DNA of 25,027 nucleotides from JAUWVG01 sp964633715. Lineage in GTDB: Bacteria > Acidobacteriota > Aminicenantia > Aminicenantales > Aminicenantaceae. Position 1 is the stretch's first letter, and each line of letters opens with the position of its first letter. This document shows, in pieces, positions 16,332 to 23,106 of this stretch. The DNA is taken from assembly GCA_964633715.1 (NCBI GenBank), contig CAZWHQ010000053.1, positions 1-25,027 of the forward strand, in the 5' to 3' direction. The notes beneath the pieces were generated by a model, which ran no database searches, was not told the DNA's origin, and was given only the letters and a program-made list of their open reading frames with translations. The translations under genes were made by a program, and so were the position numbers.

Positions 16332-16735
16332 AAAAAGTTCTTTTAGATACTAACGCCTATGCTTCCTTTCTCTACGGAGATGAAAAAGTATTGGAAATTT
16401 TAGCCAAAACTCAATTCGTGTTTATGTCGGTTTTTGTCCTCGGGGAGTTGTATGCAGGTTTTCGAGGTGGAGCAAAGCAAAGGCAAAATAAGCTTATACT
16501 TGAAGAGTTTCTTCAGAAGCCTTCTGTAACCGCTCTTGACGCAACTCGAGAAACTTCTGAAATTTTCGGCCAGATAAAATACTCCTTGAAAAAGGCTGGC
16601 ACTCCCATGCCCATCAACGATGTTTGGATCGCTTCACATGTCTTTGAAACAGGTTCACTTCTTATTTCTTATGCCTCTCATTTTCTGAATGTTCCTGGTC
16701 TTCGCATCTGGGATGAAATTTATGAATCGAAATAA
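16328..16735 (+). CDS. vapC: VapC-type PIN-domain toxin with one missing acidic residue
   Basis: 135 residues from ATG 16328 (an upstream TTG at 16322 is less likely). PIN-domain ribonuclease fold, the toxin partner of the ribbon-helix-helix antitoxin. The conserved acids D7 (LLDTN), E40 (LGELYAG) and D98 (INDVWIA) are in place. The fourth, usually Asp in a T-x-D-x-HF motif, is Ala here (SYASHF, A116, codon GCC 16673-16675). VapC enzymes cleave tRNA or rRNA using Mg2+ held by these acids, so activity may be weakened. It overlaps the antitoxin by four bases and converges with the AbiE genes 56 bp away. Confidence 0.87.
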   Translation: MKKVLLDTNAYASFLYGDEKVLEILAKTQFVFMSVFVLGELYAGFRGGAKQRQNKLILEEFLQKPSVTALDATRETSEIFGQIKYSLKKAGTPMPINDVWIASHVFETGSLLISYASHFLNVPGLRIWDEIYESK

Positions 16736-16791
16736 AAAAATCGCTATTTATAATCACCAAAACAAGGGACGACACTCCTTAGCTGCAGCCT

Positions 16792-17568
16792 TTAAAACCT
16801 CACTGTCTTTAAAAACTCGGGAAAGTGCTGGACTTTGCTTGCGCTTTTCGGATCGAACAGGAAAGGTTCCACATCTTTGGCCAACTTTTCAAATATCACA
16901 TTTTTACATCTATCCAAGAGCTTGGATTTAAGGTCCTTATGGTTTTTCACTCCGATTTTTTCTCTCAGGTAATCCATATTTGGATTTGTCTTTCCAAAGA
17001 GAAAGACGGCATCATAGAAATCTCTCCCCATTAATCTCTGACGTGAAAATAGACAGTATATTTTTTGAGCCAAGAGGATATCAGGAGGAACTACTTGTAT
17101 CCTCAAAAAGACATCAAATTTATTGAGGATGATTTTCTCGGGTTCATACTCGAATCCTTGAATTTCCGTATCGATTTGAATGTTCAGTTTTTCATGTCTG
17201 TGTCGAGATATCTTATATTCATAAAGAAGGTCTGAAAATTTGAGATAGGACCGGAAGGCCCTCCGGAATACATTCCGGCTTTCGACGATGAAGCCATTCC
17301 GTTTCAGTGAAGTTAAAACTGCTGAAATCAGATAACCAAAATGCGATTTATCGAGTCCGAGATTGTCGAAATCCAGGTCTTCAGAAAACCGTGTGTTTCC
17401 ATGCAAAAGATGAATGGCTGTTCCACCCATAAAAACGAGTTTCTGACTCCAATCGGATTCATACACTGTTTCCAGAATCTTATACTGTACATATTCCCTT
17501 AGAAGATTCCTTTTAAAAGACCTCAAGTTTTCCGGATAAAAGGATTCGATCTGTTTGATATCAAGCAT
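16792..17568 (-). CDS. abiEii: AbiEii-type nucleotidyltransferase toxin
   Basis: 258 residues of the AbiEii/MNT nucleotidyltransferase superfamily, toxins of type IV TA / abortive-infection systems. The core motif is intact: MGGTAIHLLHG with RFSEDLDFD (G48, G49, S62, D64, D66). The later conserved Lys and Asp motifs are also seen (ILLAQKIYCL, GRDFYDAVFLFG). The family is thought to modify tRNA with nucleotides and so stop translation. The ATG overlaps the stop of the upstream antitoxin by one base, so the two are coupled. Length is near that of shorter family members, and all motifs are present, so it should be active. Confidence 0.88.
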   Translation of the reverse strand: MLDIKQIESFYPENLRSFKRNLLREYVQYKILETVYESDWSQKLVFMGGTAIHLLHGNTRFSEDLDFDNLGLDKSHFGYLISAVLTSLKRNGFIVESRNVFRRAFRSYLKFSDLLYEYKISRHRHEKLNIQIDTEIQGFEYEPEKIILNKFDVFLRIQVVPPDILLAQKIYCLFSRQRLMGRDFYDAVFLFGKTNPNMDYLREKIGVKNHKDLKSKLLDRCKNVIFEKLAKDVEPFLFDPKSASKVQHFPEFLKTVRF

Positions 17569-18197
17569 TATTCCTTTCCCTTTTGAGAGGATAAGAACTT
17601 TACGAAGCGGTCCAAGCGCTTCGACAGCGTGTTTTGAGCCAGTTTATGGCTGTAATCAGAGAGTTTGTCCAGATTGATTTTCTGGAAAAACATCTCTTCA
17701 TTGATGCGGAGGCTCTCAAAATCTGAGTTAGATTTGAGATGTTTATTCAAATACAGAAAATCCAACACCGCCTTTTCCGGCTCCGCCATCTTATAAACGT
17801 TGTTTTCATAAGGAAAAATATCATACCCCCAAAATAAATCCGGCTTGATGGTGCGGTAACGAAAATCACCCATGATTGTAGTAAAGTCATACGTCCGTCT
17901 TGTTGATACAGAGGTGATGCTGTAGACGCTTTCCGGAATAAGCTGATAATGGGATAGAGCCATTTCCAGAGAGATATAGGAGGGTTTATAAATCCGGTTG
18001 GCGATCTCAAAAAGAACGTTCTCGTTGATAGTTATATCGGAAAAAATATAATACTCCTTGATGACTTTTTGAATATATCCCTTTGCCTGCCATTCATTCA
18101 ATCGGCGTCTGTGAAAACCAGGCTCCATTTGTCTGATATCATTCAGCGAAAATATCGTGAACTCTTTAAACGATTGCCTCAGTTGGATGAACTTCAT
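17568..18197 (-). CDS. abiEi: AbiEi-type antitoxin / autorepressor
   Basis: 209 residues with the AbiEi layout. An N-terminal winged-helix domain (FSLNDIRQMEPGFHRRRLNE, then WQAKGYIQKVIKEYYIFSD) is followed by a C-terminal domain with IYKPSYISLEMALSHYQLIP and the EPEKAVLDFLYL motif. In characterised AbiE systems AbiEi antagonises the toxin without binding it and represses the operon through inverted repeats. A matching large inverted repeat lies directly upstream here (18214-18253). The ATG at 18197 has only a weak ribosome-binding site. First gene of the operon; abiEii follows with a one-base overlap. Confidence 0.87.
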   Translation of the reverse strand: MKFIQLRQSFKEFTIFSLNDIRQMEPGFHRRRLNEWQAKGYIQKVIKEYYIFSDITINENVLFEIANRIYKPSYISLEMALSHYQLIPESVYSITSVSTRRTYDFTTIMGDFRYRTIKPDLFWGYDIFPYENNVYKMAEPEKAVLDFLYLNKHLKSNSDFESLRINEEMFFQKINLDKLSDYSHKLAQNTLSKRLDRFVKFLSSQKGKE

Positions 18198-18213
18198 GAT
18201 TGATCCATGTTAG

Positions 18214-18253
18214 TATTTCGCAATAATGCTAAAAATAGCATTTATACGAAATA
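18214..18253 (-). promoter_or_regulatory. Operator: 17-bp-arm inverted repeat upstream of abiEi
   Basis: Two 17-bp arms (18214-18230 and 18237-18253) match at 14 of 17 positions when one is inverted, with a 6-bp AT spacer. The outer TATTTCG/CGAAATA and the inner ATGCT/AGCAT blocks are perfect. The repeat starts directly next to the -10 element and covers the expected transcript start, an ideal place for AbiEi autorepression. Confidence 0.65.
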
Positions 18254-18282
18254 AATATATGTTTTTCTGAGTTAAATGTCAA
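18254..18282 (-). promoter_or_regulatory. abiE promoter
   Basis: On the minus strand, TTGACA (18282-18277) and TATATT (18259-18254) are separated by exactly 17 bp: a perfect -35 and a 5/6 -10. The transcript start should fall near 18247, inside the inverted repeat. Confidence 0.65.
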
Positions 18283-18303
18283 GAGAAAACGTGGAGAAGA
18301 TAT

Positions 18304-18567
18304 GTGTATCAATGTCAAAACGGCAATTTTAACAGATCACAAAACCTTCAGGTGAAATCTTCAATGCTTCATTTCAATTCAACTAACCCGGTCTATTCAC
18401 GAGTCGAGGTTGCTGCAGATGCGAGGCACAAGGTATACAGCTGTGGTAGTCCACCGCAAATGCCTTGTAACGAAGCAGATGCAGTGAGATCGGCTCGCTT
18501 GAAAAGTAAATTGGGCCGACATATAATAGAGATGGAACAGAATAAGGGAATTATCCAATCGGTTTAA
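18304..18567 (+). other. Unidentified open frame in a 500-bp gene-poor gap
   Basis: Between abiEi and the next lipoprotein gene (18198-18701) only this 87-codon frame is open. It starts at GTG with no ribosome-binding site. Its sequence (e.g. YSRVEVAADARHKVYSCGS, then NEADAVRSARLKSKLGRH) has no signal peptide and no motif I recognise. Base composition at 18390-18530 is richer in G and C than the flanks, which hints at imported sequence or a relic of a mobile element. It may not be a gene. The rest of the gap holds the abiE promoter/operator and the leader of the 18702 gene. Confidence 0.25.
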
Positions 18568-18701
18568 GCATTTATCCCCATAACTTGCAGAAACGAAAGA
18601 AAATGAGAGATGGTGTCGGCATAATTCATGAATAGATCAGGTTAAATGTTATTCTTATATAAATCGTAATAAGAAGCAGAAGATTTAGATCGGGAGGGGT
18701 C

Positions 18702-19826
18702 ATGAAAAAATCCATCTATCTCGTTTTCATTCTTGTTCTCTTTTATTTCTGTGGCCAAAAAGACGACAAAGTGGAGAGGATTATCGAGGATGGAGTGGAA
18801 GTTGTTATTAATCATATGGAACCCTATGCAATCGATAAAAAATCTTTAGTGCTGAAAGCGGAACGAGAAGTTTTAATTGATTTTAAGAGCGATAGTATAA
18901 CTGAACTTGGTATTGCAGACATTCGAGGTTTTGCAGTCGATTCAGAAGGAAATCTTTATGTTTCTGTCTTCAAGGCCGAGTTCTGCATCTATAAATTTGA
19001 TAGAGACGGGAAGTTCTTATTATCATTCGGCAGGAAAGGTCAAGGGCCGGGAGAGCTTATGATTGCTAGGGGCCTCAGTGTAAATGAAAAAAATGAAATA
19101 TTAACTTATGATGTGTCGAAACAAAACTATCTGATTTTTGACAACAGTGGTCATCTCCTCAAAGAAATCTCTCTTCCTTATAGAATCTCAAGTATTTCTT
19201 CCTTGGTGAATGGTCACTTCCTGTTGTCAAAATTTTCTGGACAACGCCGTTCTCCTTTTTATTATAAAGTTTTATTGATCCTCTGTGATTCTCAATTTAA
19301 TGAAATCAAAGTGATTGAAGAACTTAAAATTCCGAATGGACCGGGGGCCAGTTATTGGGAGGACTCAAAAGGGAGGATTTATGTTGGCAGCGAAGAGCGA
19401 GATTATGGAATATGGGTCTATGACCTGAAGGGAAACCTAATTCGGAAGATTCAAAAAGAATACAGGCCGGTTAAAATACCGGATGAGACAAGGACGGGTT
19501 GGAGAAAAGCATACGAAAAACTCACCCAACAAACAGGTACTCAGGAAGAGTTTGAAGTGCCAGATTTTTGGCCGCCTTATTTTACATTTTTCAATGATAA
19601 TGAAGGACATCTTTTTGTGAGAACTTTTGAAGAAGATGAGAAAAAGGGAGAATTTATTCATGATGTTTTTAGTCCTGAAGGTGTTTTCATTGGAAGGATT
19701 AATTTGAATCTCAGTTTTAGACGAGAATATAAATATGTAGAAGTCCAAGGACAAAATATTTATGGTTTTTCAGAAAAAGAAAATGGCTTTGAAGAACTTG
19801 TCGCTTATCGAGTGAAGTGGGAATGA
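18702..19826 (+). CDS. 6-bladed beta-propeller lipoprotein D
   Basis: 374 residues from ATG 18702, with GGGAGGGG just upstream. The signal peptide ends at LVLFYFCGQKDD, with Cys about residue 17; the lipobox (FYFC) is non-classical, so lipidation is less certain than for the other paralogs. It keeps the loop GRKGQGPGEL, the DGVEVVINHMEP N-terminal stretch and blades such as IRGFAVDSEGNLYVSVFKAE and LSVNEKNEILTYDVSKQNYL. The closing strand is YGFSEKENGFEELVAYRVKW. It is separated from the three other paralogs by the VapBC and AbiE loci. Function unknown. Confidence 0.85.
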   Translation: MKKSIYLVFILVLFYFCGQKDDKVERIIEDGVEVVINHMEPYAIDKKSLVLKAEREVLIDFKSDSITELGIADIRGFAVDSEGNLYVSVFKAEFCIYKFDRDGKFLLSFGRKGQGPGELMIARGLSVNEKNEILTYDVSKQNYLIFDNSGHLLKEISLPYRISSISSLVNGHFLLSKFSGQRRSPFYYKVLLILCDSQFNEIKVIEELKIPNGPGASYWEDSKGRIYVGSEERDYGIWVYDLKGNLIRKIQKEYRPVKIPDETRTGWRKAYEKLTQQTGTQEEFEVPDFWPPYFTFFNDNEGHLFVRTFEEDEKKGEFIHDVFSPEGVFIGRINLNLSFRREYKYVEVQGQNIYGFSEKENGFEELVAYRVKWE

Positions 19827-19855
19827 CCAAGCCTGGATAAGAAAAAAAGGGGTGA

Positions 19856-20167
19856 TTATTTCTTTTTAGTCTCATTCACCAGAGGAACGAGGTAGTATGT
19901 CAATCCTTCATATTTATATTCTTTCCAGCCTTCTGGGAGTTTTTTAAATTTAGGATAATTATATGGAATTTTATTCATCCTATTCTCAAATGACTGAAGC
20001 TGTTTTTCTAGAGATTTTATCCGTTTTTCCAGTTTTGTCACTTGCTTTTTTAATTCTATGACCTGCTTAGACATATCTTCATCTTCTTCTGTTTTTGTCT
20101 GAGACCAGGAAATGGGGGCAACCAGAATACAGAAAAATATCAAAAAAATTATTGTTTTTTTCACCAT
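19856..20167 (-). CDS. Small exported coiled-coil protein
   Basis: 103 residues, ATG with AAGGAGG upstream. A signal peptide (KTIIFLIFFCILVAPISWSQ) precedes a heptad-patterned coiled coil (KQVIELKKQVTKLEKRIKSL, then EKQLQSFENRM, about residues 33-65). A short conserved-looking tail follows, with PEGWKEYKYEGLTYYLVPL. It probably forms trimers or dimers in the periplasm. No family is recognised. It converges on lipoprotein D (30 bp between the genes) and diverges from the sigma factor operon. Confidence 0.75.
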   Translation of the reverse strand: MVKKTIIFLIFFCILVAPISWSQTKTEEDEDMSKQVIELKKQVTKLEKRIKSLEKQLQSFENRMNKIPYNYPKFKKLPEGWKEYKYEGLTYYLVPLVNETKKK

Positions 20168-20269
20168 GACCTCCTTTTATGCCTTCAGTGAGTTAAACGA
20201 GAGATCCGATTTAATCGTTGCCTGCAGCTGAAAATAAATTAGAAACGGGAAAAAGAAAGATATATAGTT

Positions 20270-20863
20270 ATGGATGAAGAGTTTCTAAACGTTTTGGGGG
20301 AGCTATCCGTAGTTAGAGTAAAATTAGAGGTCATGGAAGACAACCATATTATCTCATCTTGTCTTTCAGGTGACAAAGAGGCCTTTGAAATGCTGGTTAA
20401 AAAATACCAGGCCCCAATTCTTCATCTGGCCTGGAGGATACTCGGCGATAAGGATGAAGCCAAGGACGCCACGCAGGATACTTTCATCCAGACATTCAGC
20501 CATCTCGACTCTTTTGACAGGACTAAGAGCTTTAAAAACTGGCTTTACTCTATTACCTACAAGAGGTGTATTGACCGGAAAAGGAGGGAAAAATCACGCT
20601 GGAATTTTATGCATAGAACCGCAAAGGAGAGACCTCTTTACCTTAGAGACCATATCCATTCGGACAGAATCGAGGATTCTGAAGTATTCTTCCCTTTCTT
20701 GAAGAAATTGAGCACCAGAGAAAGAGTCGCCATCACCCTAAAAATAAATGATGCGTACTCAGCCAGTGAAATCGCTGATGTTTTAGGCTGTGCTGAAAGC
20801 ACGGCAAGGGTTTATCTATTTCATGCAAAAAAGAAACTGAGAAAACTATTACAGGGGAAATAA
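20270..20863 (+). CDS. ECF RNA polymerase sigma factor (sigma-70 family)
   Basis: Up to 197 residues. Region 2 is clear (LAWRILGDKDEAKDATQDTF, then KSFKNWLYSITYKRCIDRKR), and so is region 4 with its helix-turn-helix (LSTRERVAITLKINDAYSAS, then EIADVLGCAESTARVYLFHA). The first 21 residues do not resemble a sigma factor, so the internal ATG at 20333 may be the true start; neither start has a well-spaced ribosome-binding site. ECF factors redirect RNA polymerase to a small regulon on an envelope signal. The next gene, one base after the stop, encodes a ZAS-type anti-sigma factor, so it is probably held inactive by that protein and autoregulates the four-gene operon. Confidence 0.9.
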   Translation: MDEEFLNVLGELSVVRVKLEVMEDNHIISSCLSGDKEAFEMLVKKYQAPILHLAWRILGDKDEAKDATQDTFIQTFSHLDSFDRTKSFKNWLYSITYKRCIDRKRREKSRWNFMHRTAKERPLYLRDHIHSDRIEDSEVFFPFLKKLSTRERVAITLKINDAYSASEIADVLGCAESTARVYLFHAKKKLRKLLQGK

Positions 20864-20864
20864 T

Positions 20865-21353
20865 ATGTGTTTAATTTTTAGACTTTTGTTTTGGCTGTTC
20901 CCTATCCGAAGCATTCGAGCTGCCATCTTAAGAATTCACATCGATTTATGTTGCCGGTGTCAGCAGGAATACGAAATTGAGGATTTGACAAAAGACATCC
21001 TGACTGTTCCCGGCTGGATAAAAGCAGAACCGAGTCTCTGGCCACAGGTCAAACGCAAAATGGTCACTTCAGTTGAAAAAACGACAGTAAGACGAAAAAA
21101 GTCCTATTTTATGACAAAGTGGCAGTGGGCTGCGGCCACTCTTTTTATTGCGGCAGCTCTTGTATTAATCGTCTGGGCTCGACAAAGCAGTGTTAAAAGA
21201 ATTCCTTTTGAAGAAGCCGCGGCAGCTCAAAAAATTCCACAGGTCACGATAAGACATGCAGAGGTTAACGGCAAGAAGGCCACCTCTTATGTCTATCAGA
21301 CTCAAAGAATCTCCTTTATATGGTTCTCAGAAACCGACAAAACCGGAGACTAA
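20865..21353 (+). CDS. ZAS-type membrane anti-sigma factor
   Basis: 162 residues, ATG one base after the sigma stop, with AGGGGA upstream. The cytoplasmic N-terminus carries HIDLCCRC, an H-x3-C-x2-C zinc motif as in ZAS anti-sigma factors (His about residue 25). A linker follows, then a transmembrane helix (WAAATLFIAAALVLIVWA, about 86-103) and a short extracytoplasmic tail (about 59 residues). This layout fits an anti-sigma factor that senses the envelope side and releases the sigma factor. The N-terminal 20 residues are also hydrophobic (LIFRLLFWLFPI), which is unusual for this family. Length is short but not broken. It is followed one base later by the TonB-domain gene. Confidence 0.75.
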   Translation: MCLIFRLLFWLFPIRSIRAAILRIHIDLCCRCQQEYEIEDLTKDILTVPGWIKAEPSLWPQVKRKMVTSVEKTTVRRKKSYFMTKWQWAAATLFIAAALVLIVWARQSSVKRIPFEEAAAAQKIPQVTIRHAEVNGKKATSYVYQTQRISFIWFSETDKTGD

Positions 21354-21354
21354 A

Positions 21355-23091
21355 ATGAAAACATACAAAAAATTTCTAATCACACTCAGCCTTTTTCTTT
21401 TCCTATGCAGTGCTGCCTTTCCGGGAGAAGATATCATCATAGAATCTCGTTTGTTCAAAGGCATTAAGCATGAGAGGCTGTCCCAGGAAGAAATCATCAT
21501 CTCATCGCTCTCAGAACCTTTTATCGTTCCTGTTCGATCCTCAGATATCGAAAATGAAAAATGGACGGTGGAGTCCATGCAGAAAGAATTACGCAATCTC
21601 TATCAATTGCAGCAGGTCGATCATCTCGCATCCGCGAATATGATCTGGGATGGGAAAAAGAAAAATTTGACTAAAACAATTCTGCTGGAGAGTTCTCTTT
21701 TACCTATTGAGTTCTACCCTGAAATCGTTTCAGATCAACGTACTAATTTAAGGATAAGAGTGACTCAAATGTTCGGCGAGGGGATGAAACTGTCGGCTGA
21801 CACAATACAGCTAGAGAAGGAAAGGATGGCGTGGATCATCTCGGGGCCATTGGAGATAACGTCATCAAAAATGAAAATCAGAGAGCTTTTGGATACGGAA
21901 ATAACACTCAACTTCAACCAGACTGTTGTTTTAGGTTTTCCTATAAACGGAACCTCTTATTTCTTGGAAGTCCGTATCAATTTTAAGGAAGAAGCCAAAA
22001 ATTTCAGCGGGATCAAAGATAAATACAAAGAATACACTGAGATGGTTAAAACAGATATGGACTTTTTGCAGCCCCCGAATCCAGTTCGAGAAGTTCGTCC
22101 GGTGTATCCCACAAAATGCAGGGAAAAAAATATAGAAGGAGCAGTAATTCTTGATGTGGGAATTGATGAGGAAGGAAATGTGATAAATGTCGAATTGTTA
22201 AAAGGTGCCCATAAAAACCTGGACCAGGCGGCTGTGGAAGCCTTGAGGCTGTGGAAATACCAGCCGGTAAAAAAAGACGGGAAACCTGTTCCTGTCACAT
22301 TCACCGTGACCGTCGATTTCAAGCTGAGAAAGGCCATTGATAAACAAAATTCTGAAATTCTCTCTGAAAATCAAACAGAATTAGAAAAAATACTAGAGAA
22401 ATGCGCTGAGTATTGTGAAAGATTAGGGAATTCATCTCTATATTTTGTATGTGAAGAAGTAATCACGGAAGAAATGCGCCAAAATGATCCAAGTTTGCCA
22501 GCTATAGAAAGAAATATGTATATTTATGATTATCAATTAATAAGAAAAGGAGATACTATTGAAGAACAGAGGATTCTTAAAGAAGAAAATGGGCAGAAAA
22601 AAGATATTTTAGATGCACAATTAAAAACAAAACGTTTCCATCATAAATATATCGTTTTTGGACCTATAGGTCTTCTTGGCCGGAGCCAGCAAAAGAATTA
22701 TGATTACAAAATTCTCAAGAACGTAATTTATAAAAGAGAAAAAGCAGTAATTTTAGAGGCATCACCGAAATTCCCGCATGAATTTAATGCCTTGTACGGA
22801 AAAATATGGATAGGGAAAAAAGATTTTAATATATTAAAAATTGAGTGGGAGCAGGAGTCATTGGAGAATTTTGAAGAAATAAAAAAAATTGCCGAAAGGG
22901 TAAACGCTAAACCCAAAATTACATTTGTCTCTGAATTTGGTTTTGAGACAAACAAAATTAGATTGCCTAATAAGTATTTTGTTAAAGAAGTTTACATTTT
23001 ACCTAGAGGAAGGAGATACAATTGGTCTGAAACAACTGTCGTTTATGATAACTACAAATTTTTTCCTGTTGAAAACGAAGGGAAATATTAG
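21355..23091 (+). CDS. Secreted protein with TonB C-terminal domain
   Basis: 578 residues from ATG 21355, chosen because it starts a clear signal peptide (FLITLSLFLFLCSAAFPGE) one base after the anti-sigma stop; a longer frame from 21256 overlaps that gene and lacks support. Residues 1-230 are mainly beta, with EIVSDQRTNLRIRVTQMFGE. Residues about 240-325 are a TonB_C domain (VREVRPVYPTKCREKNIEGA, VILDVGIDEEGNV, AAVEALRLWKYQPV). Residues 340-578 resemble outer-membrane lipoprotein-sorting-like beta folds (YGKIWIGKKDFNILKIEWEQ). There is no N-terminal membrane anchor or Pro-rich linker as in real TonB, so it is not an energy transducer; TonB_C here probably acts as an interaction module in the periplasm. 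Confidence 0.8.
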   Translation: MKTYKKFLITLSLFLFLCSAAFPGEDIIIESRLFKGIKHERLSQEEIIISSLSEPFIVPVRSSDIENEKWTVESMQKELRNLYQLQQVDHLASANMIWDGKKKNLTKTILLESSLLPIEFYPEIVSDQRTNLRIRVTQMFGEGMKLSADTIQLEKERMAWIISGPLEITSSKMKIRELLDTEITLNFNQTVVLGFPINGTSYFLEVRINFKEEAKNFSGIKDKYKEYTEMVKTDMDFLQPPNPVREVRPVYPTKCREKNIEGAVILDVGIDEEGNVINVELLKGAHKNLDQAAVEALRLWKYQPVKKDGKPVPVTFTVTVDFKLRKAIDKQNSEILSENQTELEKILEKCAEYCERLGNSSLYFVCEEVITEEMRQNDPSLPAIERNMYIYDYQLIRKGDTIEEQRILKEENGQKKDILDAQLKTKRFHHKYIVFGPIGLLGRSQQKNYDYKILKNVIYKREKAVILEASPKFPHEFNALYGKIWIGKKDFNILKIEWEQESLENFEEIKKIAERVNAKPKITFVSEFGFETNKIRLPNKYFVKEVYILPRGRRYNWSETTVVYDNYKFFPVENEGKY

Positions 23092-23106
23092 TCACAACAA
23101 AAAGAA

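Noticed and set aside
21256..21354. N-terminal extension of the TonB-domain protein from 21256
   Set aside because: It overlaps the anti-sigma gene, has no ribosome-binding site, and would bury the signal peptide that starts at 21355.
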